A stretch of DNA of 64,000 nt from Lichenostomus cassidix (taxonomy: Eukaryota; Chordata; Aves; Passeriformes; Meliphagidae), in contig CM039196.1 in NCBI GenBank assembly GCA_008360975.2, forward strand, positions 10,706,263 through 10,770,262, given 5' to 3'. Under the pieces are notes generated by a model. It saw only the letters and a list, made by a program, of their open reading frames with translations. It made no database searches and had not been told where the DNA came from. The position numbers were made by a program, and so were the translations under genes. Position 1 is the stretch's first letter. The number at the start of each line of letters is the position of its first letter. Shown piece by piece: positions 19,881 through 30,482 of the stretch.

Positions 19881-22240
19881 ACCTCTGGAATATATTTTCT
19901 TGGGGGTATTTTTAATGGAAATCAATGGAAATTAAGACATTCCCCCCACTCTTTTCTTTGTAAATGCCTCACACTAAAATTACACTGGGTGGTGAAGCTG
20001 TGATGTTCACAATTCTTAGAAGGAGCAAGGCCAACAAGGCTTACATCCTTCCCCACCATTCCCAACTCCCAGGGAGCTGGGAATGCTTGAGCTTCCAATG
20101 AAATATTTTCTTGAGGGTATTTTTAATGGAAATTAAGACATTTTCCTCACTCCTTTCTTTTAAAATGCCTCACACTAAAATTGCACTGATGGTGAAGCAG
20201 TGATGTTCAATTCTTAGCAGGAACAAGGCCAATGTTTAGGCTCCCTCATCCCTCCCTGCCATTCCCAACTCCCAAGGCTGGGAAATTTTCAGCTTCCAAG
20301 AAATATTTTTTGAGGGTATTTTTAATGGAATTAAGACATTTTCCCACTCTTTCTTTTAAATGCTTCACACTAAAATTTTACAGTGGTGAAACACTGGGAT
20401 GTTCACGACTCTTAGCAGAAGAAGGCCAACATTTGGGCCTCCCCATTCCGCTCCAACAAATATTTTCTGGAGTTTTTTTGGGTTTTTTTTTTTTTTTTTT
20501 GGTGGTGGTGGTTTTTGGGGTTGGGTTTTTGTTGTTTTTTTTGGGGTTTTTTTGGTGTTTTTTTTTTTTTTGTTTTGTGGGGGTGGTTTTGGGCCTTCCT
20601 CCATCCTTCCCTGCCATTCTCAACTCCCAAAGAACTGGGAATGTTTTGGCTTCCAACAAAACATTTTCTTGAGGGTATTTTTAATAGAAATTAAGATATT
20701 TTCCTCACTCCTTTCATTTAAAATGCCTCACACTAAAATTGCACTGAGTGGTGAAACACCAAGCTGGGATGTTCATGACCCTTAGCAGCAACAAGGCCAA
20801 TATTTAGAGCTCCCTCTATCCCTCCCTGCCATTCCCAACTCCCAAGGCGCCGGGAAATGTTTCAGCTTCCAATGAAATATTTTGTTGAGGGTATTTTTAA
20901 TGGAAGTTAAGTGTTGTTGTTTTTTGGTTAAGACATTTTCCCCACTCCTTTCTATTCAAATACTTCACACTAAAATTGCACTGAGTGGTGAAGCTGCGAT
21001 GTCCACAACTCTGGCCCTCAGCAGCAACAAGGCCAACATTTGGGCCTTCCTCCATCCCTCCCTGCCATTCCAGCTACCAACAAAATATTTTCTTGGGGGT
21101 ATTTTTATGGAAATTAAGATATTCCCCCCACTCTGTTATTTTAAAATGCGTCACACTAAAATTGCACTGAGTGGTGAAGCTGTGATGTTCACAATTCTTA
21201 GCAGGAACAAGGCCAATGTTTGGGCCTCTCTCCATCGCTCCCTGCCATTCTCAACTCCTAAGGAACTGGGACATGTTTTGGCTTCCAACGAAATATTTTC
21301 TTGGAGTATTTTTAATGGAAATTAAGACATTTGCCCCACATTTTTCTTTTAAAATGCTTCACACTAATAGTCACTTAGTGGTGAAACACCAAGCTGGGAT
21401 GTTCATGACTCTTAGCAGCAACAAGGCCAACATTCGGGCCTTCCTCCATCCCTCCCTACCATTCCAGCTCCCAACAAAATATTTTCTTGAGAGTATTTTT
21501 AATGGAAACCACGACATTTTCCTCACTCCTTTCTTTTCAAATACTACACACTAAAATTGCATTGAGTGGTGAAGCTGCGATATCCACAATTCTTAGAAGG
21601 AACAAGGCCAATGTTTGGGCCTCTCTCCATCCTTCCCTGCCATTCCCACCTCCTAAGGAGCTGGGAAATTATTCAGCTTCCAAAGAAATATTTTCTTGGG
21701 GGTATTTTTAATGGAAATTAAGACATTTTCCTCACTCCTTTATTTAAAATGCCTCACGCTAAAATTACACTGGGTGGCGAAGCTGTGATGTTCACAATTC
21801 TTATAAGGAGCAAGGGCAACATTTGGGCCTTCCTCCATCCTTCCCTGCGATTCTCACCTCCTAAGGAACTGGGAAATGTTTCGGCTTCCAACGAAATATT
21901 TTCTTGGAGTATTTTTAATGGAAATTAAGACATTTGCCCCACATTTTTCTTTTAAAATGCTTCACACTAATATTCACTTAGTGGTGAAACACCTAGCTGG
22001 GATGTTCATGACTCTTAGCAGCAACAAGGCCAACATTCGGGCCTTCCTCCATCCCTCCCTACCATTCCAGCTCCCAACAAAATATTTTCTTGGGGCTATT
22101 TTTAATGGAAATAAAGACATTTTCCCCACTCCGTTCTTTTCAAATACGTCACGCTAAAATTGCACTGAGTGGTGAAGCAGTGACGTCCACAACTCCGGCC
22201 CTCAGCGTGAACAAGGCCAACACTCGGCCTCCCTCCATCC
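19881..22240. repeat. Tandem array of about 200-bp monomers with a trimeric higher-order repeat
   Basis: Twelve monomers, each carrying AAATATTTTCTTG followed by GTATTTTTAATGGAAATTAAG, a CACACTAAAATTGCACTGAG block, GTGGTGAAGC, CAGCAACAAGGCCAACATT and TCCATCCCTCCCTGCCATTC. Anchors fall near 19891, 20101, 20301, 20458, 20658, 20874, 21083, 21291, 21478, 21686, 21894 and 22080. From the sixth monomer on, lengths repeat as about 209, 208 and 187 bp, giving a trimer period of 602-604 bp, and diagnostic variants recur at the same phase. Open frames across it are repetitive and not genes. The family is unknown to me; a satellite-like local expansion is the likely nature. Confidence 0.93.
20470..20592. 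repeat. T/G-rich low-complexity insert inside the array
   Basis: About 120 bp of T-runs broken by G-runs (GGTGGTGGTGG, GGGGTTGGG, TTTTGGGG) replaces part of the fourth monomer. The G-runs give weak G-quadruplex potential. The AATTAAGACATT block expected here is missing, so the tract replaced the middle of a monomer. Confidence 0.85.
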
Positions 22241-22760
22241 CCAGCTCCCGAGGAGCCAGGCACTGGGTGCACAGCACCGCGGGCCGCTCCGTGCCGGCCT
22301 CTGGAAGCCCATTACCGTTTTATGGAGGTCACCCTCACCTAATTACGCCACTGTTGCTCCCAGCCCCGGGCTGACCCCGCGTGATCCCGGCGCGGATTAA
22401 CATGTCCTGGTCACTTGAGCGTGTGGTGTGTGGCTGCTCCGGGCGGCCGGGGCCCGAGGGCTGCCCGCAGCTCCGTGTTATTTTGACCTCGGCCGTTTTT
22501 TTCCGCGGCCGGCCCTGGGAGGACCTGTTGAATGGGGCTTTCATTGGGCTGACCCCCGGGGTCAGCTGTTTTCGGAGCATGAAATATGGCTGCGGCCGGA
22601 CAGGAGGGAAGAGATAAACTCGGCTGAGGAGCCTTAACAGGCCAATGAGCCGTGACTAATGATGATTGGGGTTTGTCTTTCCAGGCCGTAATTTATGGGG
22701 CTGCTGACCACTTAGTGCTCTGCTCGGGGGATTAACTCCTTCAGAGCAGCAGCTCTGCCC
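22241..22760. promoter_or_regulatory. GC-rich block with clustered factor motifs
   Basis: CpG-containing sequence (for example GCGCGGATTAACATG, GGGCGGCCGGGGCCCGAGGG, TTCCGCGGCCGGCCC) merging into an AT-rich part with CCAATGAGCC, CTAATGATGATTGGGG and CGTAATTTATGGGGC, which resemble CCAAT, homeodomain/TALE and HOX/CDX cores. The combination suggests a conserved enhancer or CpG island of a developmental gene. No coding frame or start signal is supported. Conservation could not be tested. Confidence 0.35.
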
Positions 22761-22883
22761 CTTGGGGGTTTGTCTGCTCCTCTCTCATCCTTCCCCGTCA
22801 CCGAACATTTCTCCCTGCTGTTACACCTCCTGGCTGCTTTCTGATCTTTTTATCCCCAAAACCCACTTCTTGAGCCTCTTCTC

Positions 22884-23125
22884 TGTCGCTGTTCAGCCGC
22901 TAGCAGAGAAAAAGGCCCAGATTCTCAGCATGGCAAGAAAAAAGCAATTTATTGTTTTGATTCCAACTTATATAGACTTTTCAGAGGTCATGTTGGTGTC
23001 AGAAACCTCCCCTTAGGCCTGAACTGTCCAAATCTCGAGACACTGTTTTTAATAACATCCAAACTTTATCTTTGTTTATAAAACACAGGAGAAAATTCTC
23101 ATGAGAAAGACCTGTGCTAGCCACA
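22884..23125 (-). mobile_element. Solo LTR of an ERVK-like avian retrovirus, 242 bp
   Basis: Read on the minus strand it begins TGTGGCTAGCACAG and ends with GGCTGAACAGCGACA. It carries TATATAAG and, about 14 nt later, AATAAA. It is flanked by a perfect 6-bp duplication, CTTCTC, at 22878-22883 and 23126-23131. TG...CA ends with a 6-bp duplication fit the ERVK (class II) group. No internal retroviral sequence lies beside it, so it is a solo LTR left by recombination between two LTRs. A relative lies at 48084-48357 on the other strand. An 'AATAAA before the expected start site' layout is shared by both copies. Confidence 0.88.
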
Positions 23126-23131
23126 CTTCTC

Positions 23132-23705
23132 TAGGCAGACTCCCTGTTGGCCCAGCTTTTTTTGCAGGCCACAGGCCCTGGTGACCCTTTTGGGTGGGAC
23201 TGTGGTGGCTCCTGGCTGGCAGGCGGGTGGCACGAGCCACCAGCGCCCCAACAAAAGAGCTGGCGTGTCAAACACAGCTCTTACATCTTCATCAGGGGCT
23301 CCCACAGCCTCCAGCTTGCTCCTGGGAGGACAGCCCCAGCCGGAGAGCACGTTCCCGGCAGCACCGCCATCCATCTCTGTCATTCCCAGGCAGATGGAGA
23401 CGGACGGGGATTCTCTGGGATGGCTGCAAGAAAATGTAGGCTCAGCACTCGAAGATCTAAGCCCTGATTTGGCCTTTTTGTCCCCTTGATGTTTAATTTT
23501 TGGAGGGTAAATGGGAAAAATTTGGATTTCTTGCAGTTTAGCTGACACACAAGGAACTACTTCTAATGTTATTCTAGTCTGTTTAGGGACCTTTGTATTC
23601 TCCAGCATCCTAAAAACTGGAGGATAGAAATCAGAGTTATTTTAAAGGCTAATTCTACCTTTGCCTGTAATGCCTGGGTGGGATTAAGAAGGCTAATTTG
23701 GTTTT
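23132..23705. other. Unique non-coding DNA
   Basis: Single-copy sequence with overlapping open frames (163 codons on the minus strand at 23117-23608, partly in the LTR). No product was recognised. Confidence 0.4.
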
Positions 23706-23746
23706 TAAGTGCCTCAGTTTCCCCAGCTGAAAATAAGATTCAGGGG
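23706..23746 (+). mobile_element. Possible MIR-type SINE remnant
   Basis: TAAGTGCCTCAGTTTCCCCA followed by GCTGAAAATAAG resembles the ancient MIR core (GCCTCAGTTTCC then a CTGTAAAATGGGG-like segment). Only about 40 bp match. MIR relics occur in birds but are rare and old. Confidence 0.4.
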
Positions 23747-24714
23747 GAGGATGCTGCCACTGACATTCCATGATTGGGGTGCTGTAGGGTGATGTTTTGG
23801 GGGGTTCAGAGCCGTCAGTCCTGGGGCAGAGCCGAGGAGAAATCCCAGCTTTGGGGAGAGCCCTGCAAGAGCCATTTTCAAACCAGCCACAAACTGAATC
23901 AATTAATTGAATTGTCAGTCATGCCATATTTAAACACTGATCCATAAATCAAAAGGAGAGTGGCCTCCTTTGGATAATTCCCCTTAAAAGCACAGAAGAA
24001 AAAAATACATCAGAAGGCCTAAGGGAAGGCTGGAAGAGCTTCCCAAGGGCTTGCATGGGTCCAAATCTATTTCTGCCCCTAAAAAGCTGTCATTATTCAC
24101 ATCTTAAGAACCATTCTGCCAGAGCAATTCCACAGGAGCTGTTCCTGCAGGAGGAACTCCCTGAGAAAGTGTCCTTTAGGACAGAGAGACTCCAGCAGGG
24201 CTGAGGATCCAGGAGCAGAAGCCACACGATGTCCCCAGGAGCTCCCAGCAGGTGCAGCTGGCAGGGCTTTGGGATGACAACACAGCCACAGGTGCCTCTC
24301 CTCCCTCAGCCTGGCCTTTCCTGCCCCCCAGGAATGCTTCCCTGGGCATTTGGGACTGGTTTGGTGCTGATCTCAAGGACAAGCCATAAAGCCGAGCCCT
24401 GGAATTGCAGAGGGAGCAGTGGCACAGCCTGAGTGTGTTAATGTCCCACTCTGCCAGTTAATCACCCTGCAACTCATTAGTGCAAATTAAACCACAGCCT
24501 CTTAGCCCAGCCGGGCTGGCTGAGCATTCCTGATGTCTGCAGCTCCTCCAGTCAGCACCTGGGAGAAGATTTCCCTGGAAATCGGGAGGTAATTTAGCAA
24601 ATTAGCTCAAGTTTAACTCAGGTGTGGGGTGGGGTTTGCAGCAGCTGAAGCCAATTCTGTAAAGAAATGGGTTTGGCAAGAGGATTCTTAGGAAGATGAG
24701 TGTTTGACATCACT
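23747..24714. other. Unique non-coding DNA
   Basis: Single-copy sequence. Around 24455-24640, TTAATCACC, CTCATTAGTGCAAATTAAACC and GGTAATTTAGCAAATTAGC form a run of homeodomain-like cores. Function unknown. Confidence 0.4.
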
Positions 24715-24836
24715 ATTTCTATTATTAATTTTAATCTATTACATTAATCTATTAATTATAGAGAAATAATTGTAATTAAATATACTATTACTGAATAATA
24801 GTAAGAGAAATTAATAATAATTAAAAGAAATTGCAA
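24715..24836. repeat. AT-rich low complexity
   Basis: Nearly pure A/T with many ATTAAT and TAATAA words. Degenerate, without a fixed period. Confidence 0.8.
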
Positions 24837-25275
24837 GTAGAGCCTGGGAGCTCCTGGGTGTTCACACCTTCATGTTTCCAGATTTCTTTCTAACTACTTT
24901 TCAGAAATGAAAAAGGTAGCAAATTTATCGATGTCTCTGCTTTTTGCTGTCACAAAAAAAAAGATTTTTGGAAAGAAAGGAAGCACTTGCCTCTTTCCCT
25001 GCCCAGGCAACACACTGGCACTTCCTGGGGCTGCCCTTCCAGCATCATCCAAGCCAACATTCCACCTCCTATTTGATCTCTTCCTACCGCTGTTTTTGTT
25101 ATCCCTGACTGGTGCCCGGGCAGGAGAGCCGAAATTCCCCTCTGGTGTCCCAGGTGGAAAGACCACACACGAGCAAACCTGTCCTGCCCGACGGGAAGGG
25201 ACAGAAAGGATGCACGGGATGGGGGAGAGGGCGTGGGAATAAAGAGGTGAGAAACGTGAGATTGAGTCGGCAGAG
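24837..25275. other. Unique non-coding DNA
   Basis: Single-copy sequence containing a short A-run (24954-24962). No feature was recognised. Confidence 0.35.
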
Positions 25276-25363
25276 AGAAGGAAAAAAAAAAAAAAGAAAA
25301 AAAAAAAAAAAGAAGAAAGAAACCAAGAGAAAGGAGGAATTAAAAAAAAAGAAAGGGAAGGCA
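25276..25363. repeat. Purine-only A/G tract
   Basis: Almost uninterrupted A and G: two A-runs of about 14 and 15, then GAAGAAAGAAA and an AAAAAAAAAGAAAGGGAAGG end. The complement is a pyrimidine tract. Confidence 0.92.
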
Positions 25364-26463
25364 GGCTGAGAAAGTGGATTCCTGAGCCCCTCAGGGCTCT
25401 GCAGCCCCGGTGATTAGCCCAGACATGATCCAGCCTCGGCTGGCCTGCTGCAGGGTAAGAGGTCAGAGCAGCTGATAAAGCAGAGCATCTCCAGCTCCTC
25501 TCGGGGCCAAGGTGGCTCCATCTGCTCTGAGAGCTCTGTGGGCAAACAGCCCTGCAGTCCCTAAAAACTATCAGCGCCCAGCGGGCTCAGCTCTGCCTTT
25601 GCCCCCCAAAATGGGCAATTTGGGTGCAGACGAGCCTTGCAAACGAACAGAGCTGCTTCTCGCTCTGCTGTGCTCAGACTGTGCTGCCAGAGCTCGGGCT
25701 GGGGAGGGGCGATGGGGCAGCGTGGCCCTTTTGAAGCCATCCTCATCCCGTTACCTGCTGTCACCCAGCCCTAATGGATGGGGAGATGGCTCCTGGCTGC
25801 GCTGAAATTCCCGAAACATCCAGCCTTGTAAAAGAGGAGCTGCACGTAAAAGAGAGGGGGAGATGTTTAACAGAGACAAGAGCTGGGGATCGGGAGGAGA
25901 GAGGAACATCCCAGCGCATCAGCTTAACCCTTACAGCACCAATTCCTGCGCCTCTGGAGAGAAATCCCAGTCTGGAGTAGAGCAGGATGAAAATATCCTC
26001 CAAAAACAGCCCAGCTTGGGGTTTGGAAGGGGAAATTGATTTTCTTTAACCCTGAAGCCTCTGCTTCCCTCTCTGATGCTCTGGGCAGCAGCTCCCAGCC
26101 CACAGCCAGGGTGTGAGTGGCTGGAAAATCATTACCTCGGCTCCAGATGCTTGGGTGAGTTTGGATAAACAGCCTGCTGTTGTTCTGCACTTGGGAGTTA
26201 CTGTAGGAGCTGCTGAAAGCCTCGGGATTTATAGCCTTGGAAAATGATTTATTTGGTTAAGCCCCCAGCTGATACAGCTGGGGAAACCCCAGGGTGGGAT
26301 CTCCTTGCTCTGCTGCTCACTCAAGCAGTGTGTCAGAGCCACCAGACTCCTGGAAGGAAGGGGAGAAATGCTGGGACAAAAAAAAAAAAAAAAAAGAAAA
26401 TCCAGGGAATCTCCTCCTCAGCATGGTGATAAATACTATTTGTGGAGATCTGTGCCCAAACAC
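25364..26463. other. Unique non-coding DNA
   Basis: Single-copy sequence of moderate to high GC (25500-25770), with an A-run at 26380-26395. Open frames of up to 97 codons have no recognisable product. Confidence 0.4.
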
Positions 26464-26607
26464 ATCCCTGGAAATGCTCAAGGCCAGGCTGGACAGGGCT
26501 TGGAGCAACCTGGGATAGTGGGAGGTGTCCCTGATGTGGCAGAGGGTGGAACAAGATGCTCTTTAAGGTTCCTTCCCACCCAAACCATTCCAGGATTCTG
26601 TGATGAT
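26464..26607 (+). mobile_element. CR1 LINE 3' end
   Basis: Sense CR1 end: CATCCCTGGAAATGCTCAAG, GCCAGGCTGGACAGGGCTTG, AGCAACCTGGGATAGTGGGA, then TCTTTAAGGTTCCTTCCCAC and CCAAACCATTCCAGGATTCT with GTGATGATTCT at the terminus. The last bases are the family's ATTCTATGATTCT tip. Confidence 0.93.
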
Positions 26608-28663
26608 TCTGGGGTTCACTTTTGCACAGACCCAGCCAATCCTTCCTGTTTGCAGTCCTGATCACAAGCAGGCTGGGGATGGCATGGATCACCAACCTCT
26701 GATCCCAAAAGCACATCCTCAGCACACAACCAGAGCCCCTTCCTGGCTCTCAAAGCTGCCCCAGCTCCTTCAGGATCCTCTTTTTCCTGGACAAGAGGAT
26801 GGTATGTGGTGAATCTGCCTCTCCCCTCTCACAGCTGACCCAGCCATGCACCCACCCACAGCACCCAGGGCTTCTCCAGTGCCTTCACACCCATCCCACC
26901 AGGAAATCCTGGCTCCAGGAGTATCCAGGAGGAGGTTGTGTGGTGTCAGGATCATGCTGGAAAGGCTGTCCAGCACCCTCTCGATGAGCAGTGTGCAAGG
27001 AAACACCCCCAGCTGAGAGCAGCACCTTGCAGGGCTGTTAGTTCTTCATCCCCAGCATCATTTGGGATCTGGAACTAAGTCTGGACCTGTTGGAATGAAG
27101 GCTCAGCCTCCCCTAAGCTCAGCCCGACCCAGAGATCCCTTTGCCACACGATTTCTCCCAAGGCAAAAATCTCAATGAACACCAAACTGTCCCACCTGCA
27201 GCATTCCCCCTCTGTCCCTGGGGAGTTCTGGGAGCTGTCAGTCCTTGGTGCCACTCATTGCACACCCCCAGGCCTCAGCACCCACATCCAGGTGGGAAGT
27301 GCCACTGGAATCATCTCTGATTTGTGTCACTTGTGGGATTTGCTGCAGTAAATCTGTCCTGACATCCTTGACATAGGGAAACACTTCCTATAGGAAGCAT
27401 CCACTCCCTCCATCCTTTTTTATTAATTAGGGATCCTGCTGAATTAAAAACTGAAGGAATTCTGCCTGGGAAGATCTTGCAGGAGGAATTTCCAACAGTA
27501 GGATTCTCAGTTGGAGCAGGGATTGCAAGAAGGGAGAAGACAATCTGTTAACTCATCCCAGCCAGCCTGGAGGGAAAATAATCCCAAATCCTTTCACTGA
27601 CCACCCGTTCATCACTCCCCAGCCCCACACCCCCCTCAGAGGGCATCACCTCCAAAGTGGATTCATCTTTCTGATCCCAGCTGAGGTGAAAACCAGCACT
27701 GGGACTCACACTTGAATAATCAGAGGTTAGCAAAGCCCTCATTAAGCAAACCAGGCTGGGCTTTCCAAAGGATGGGTTGAAAGGCAAATGTCTCCTGTTA
27801 CAAGTGCAGTGTCCAGAAAAAGAATAATCCCTGCCTGCTCTAGATAAGGGCCAGGGTAGGTATGCCTGAAATATTTCTATTACTTCAAAGTTCATAAATC
27901 TATTGGTTTAAAACTGTCAACAAGAAAGAGGAAATATGAGCTACAGACGTGGTTATCACCGGGAAAGGAATTTCCTCCAAAGGGAGAGCAAGACAGTAAG
28001 GCCAGGAAAGAGGGACAGATAGGGAAATAGCTCTAGGAGATGTCAGGAATCTGGATGAGCCTGGAATATCTTTTCATTGACTCCAGCATGAAAGGATGGT
28101 CAGGGAAGACTTGTTTTACACTCACCAGCTAAAAACCCAGGTGGTAGAAACTGTCTGGGTTTATTGGTATTGTTTTTGGGTTGTTTTGGATGTTTTTTTT
28201 TTCTAAGCCTTTGAAATATTTCAGTATTTTGTCAAAAAAAAAAAAAAATCTCTGATCCTGCTTTTTGGTAGGCTGAGCTGGTGCTCCCAGGGAGAAAAGG
28301 CATGTGGCAAAGAGGTTGAATGGCCTGGGAAAGAGGGAAATGGCTCCAAGGAGCTTTGAGCCTCAGATGGAAAGGACTGCAGTGCAAAAGGGAACAGGGA
28401 GAAGGGGAAGCAAGGACTGAAAAAATGGGCCCTGATTTCTGCACTGGCCACTGTTGGCACAGCAGGGACTTGATATTAACCCTCAGCAGCACTTTTTCCA
28501 CCCAGGAGCATCCAAACCGTCAGTGCTGCTCAGTTTTGCTGCCTTAACATTGGGATCTCTCCCAGCCCAGCCCCATTTCAGCCCCTCAGCTCTGAACCCA
28601 CAGATCTGTTCATCCCCTCCCAGTCACTGCCAGCCCTGGGGCATCACTGCTGCAGCAGAGGGG
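26608..28663. other. Unique non-coding DNA
   Basis: Single-copy sequence. A-run at 28234-28248 after a T-run. Open frames up to 115 codons (27548-27895, minus strand) lack recognisable products. Confidence 0.4.
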
Positions 28664-28968
28664 ACCTGAGGGGCTGAAACATCCCAAAAGGGACAGGAAG
28701 GCTGAGACACCCAAAAGGGAGGGAAAGGGGCTGAGACACCCCAAGGGACGGGAAGGGGCTGAGACACCCCAAAGGGACGGGAAAGGGGCTGAGACACCCC
28801 AAAAGGGACGGGAAAGGGGCTGAGACACCCCAAAGGGACGGGAAAGGGGCTGAGACACCCAAAGGGACGGGAGGGGCTGAGACACCCAAAGGGACGGGAA
28901 GGGGTCTGAGACATCCCAAAAGGGATGGGAAAGGGGCTGAGACACCCCAAAAGGGATGGGAAAGGGCA
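28664..28968. repeat. 30-bp minisatellite, about ten copies
   Basis: Units of GGGACGGGAAAGGGGCTGAG plus ACACCCCAAA, ranging from 28 to 31 bp, with GGGATGGG variants at the right end. Because the common length is a multiple of three, each minus-strand frame repeats a roughly ten-residue motif, giving three overlapping open frames (122, 146 and 172 codons) that are not genes. The G-runs give moderate G-quadruplex potential. Confidence 0.95.
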
Positions 28969-29555
28969 GAGCTGACAGCAGGAAGTGCCAATGGGAGCTG
29001 CACATGGAGCAAGCACTGTCCCTGTCACCATTCCAGAGGTGATGGAACACCCTGGGGAAACTTCATGGACCAAAATATGAAAAATCAGTGTTTCCCTACA
29101 GGTGCACCAAGAAATCCTCCAGAGATGAAAAGCATCTCTCAACCCAAGCTGTCTGTGCAGCCTGCCAGTGCTGCAAACTGGGAATTTGGGGTGTCACCTT
29201 CATCGTCCCCACCAGGGCTGGATGGTCCCAGCTGTGCCTGGAGCTGGGAATTCCAGGCACTGCTGTTCCCAGAGGTGTCAGGGCAGCACCATCCCCCCCA
29301 GGAACACCTTCAGAGCCCCACAGAGAGCAGATAAAGGCTCAGAGAGCTCACCAGCACTGCAGCACCATCACACCCCGACCAAAATCCATCCTTTATACCC
29401 CTAAAATCGATTCTTTCACAAACCACATCCTTCCCCTGCTTTTCCCTTCCCCTTTATCTCATTCTGCCTCAAGTCCTCATCACATCTGAGGGCAAAGTTC
29501 CCCCTGGCCGTGGATAACCCAGCCCTGCTCTGCTCCGTGGCTCAGCAGTAACTTG
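28969..29555. other. Unique non-coding DNA
   Basis: Single-copy sequence. A 133-codon plus-strand frame (29088-29489) has no recognisable product. Confidence 0.4.
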
Positions 29556-29880
29556 CTCCAAGGAGAGTGTTTACATTGGACTAGAAGTCCAATTACACCA
29601 GCCCATCTAATAGTCCTCTCTGTATATGTTACTGAGTACTTAGGGCCATTTTTCTCAAAGCCATTATGCTCATGTGATTTTCCTCAAAGCCTTTCGAGGG
29701 GATTTTGTTTTGACAGCAGGGCATTAAGGGGGTGAAACTGATAGCATAAGTACCACTTACAGACTTTGATCAGCTTGCCTCATAATTCTCTTGGAGAAAG
29801 TCTTGTATATATTAGAGAGGGAAATTAATTTTATTGCCGCTGTGGCTTTTTTTTTTCCCTGCCAGTAACATCCAAGCACT
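29556..29880. promoter_or_regulatory. Candidate constrained non-coding element
   Basis: A high-complexity, AT-leaning block with TGTTTACATTGG, AGTCCAATTACACC, GTACCACTTACAG, TTGATCAGCTTGCC and GGGAAATTAATTTTATTGCC. It lacks repeats and stands out from the surrounding GC-neutral text. FOX-like TGTTTAC and several TAAT cores are present. The regulatory role is inference. Confidence 0.3.
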
Positions 29881-30188
29881 TGTGCTCAGATTTTTTTAAA
29901 TTTTTTTTTTTTTGGCAAGCCCCTTGTATTCAGAGCTGGAGGACAAATTGGGCTGTCCTCTTTCCAGCATAGAGCCAGCATGGCTTGGGACCTCATCCCC
30001 ACTCCCAGGAGGATATTCCTTGTGATGTGATCCCAACAAGGTGATGAGAGAGACTTCCAAACCTCTTCCATCCCATTCACTGGATTTAAGTATCATACAG
30101 ATAAATTACAGCAAGAGTGTACACTTTCTGGTCTTTAAATATATATATATATAAAAAGCAGATAACTGAACTCCTGTCTTCATTCAAT
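29881..30188. other. Unique spacer with a short (TA)n
   Basis: Contains a T-run near 29900-29911 and a (TA)n tract at about 30138-30153. Otherwise single copy. Confidence 0.5.
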
Positions 30189-30482
30189 ATCATAAAATCA
30201 TAGAATGGTTTGGATTGGAAGGAACCTTAGAGTTCATCTCATTCCAACCCTGCCATGGAACACCTTCCACTCCCCCAGTGTGCTCCAAGCCCTGTCCAGC
30301 CTGGCTTTGGACACTTCCAGGGATCCAGGGGCAGCCACAGCCTCTTTGGGAATTCTATTCCAGGGCCTGCCCACCCTCACAGGGAGGAATTCCTTCCCAA
30401 CATCCAATCTAAACCAACTCTGCTATTTTAAAGCCACTTCCCCCTGTCCCATCACTCCAGGCCCTTGCAAATCAGTCTTTGT
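30189..30482 (-). mobile_element. CR1 LINE 3' end
   Basis: Inverted terminus AAAATCATAGAATGGTTTGG, ATTGGAAGGAACCTTAGAG, then CCTGCCATGGAACACCTTCC, GCTCCAAGCCCTGTCCAGCC, GGGATCCAGGGGCAGCCACA, GGAATTCTATTCCAGGGCCT and CCTGTCCCATCACTCCAGGC. Among the best-preserved 3' ends in the window. Confidence 0.95.

Noticed and set aside
20882..21554. Repetitive proteins of 147 and 112 codons in the 20-22 kb array
   Set aside because: Frames are broken in other monomers and change with monomer length. The pattern is explained by the tandem repeat.
28610..29142. Minus-strand repetitive frames of 122-172 codons
   Set aside because: All three phases are open because the 30-bp unit is in frame; no gene signals.
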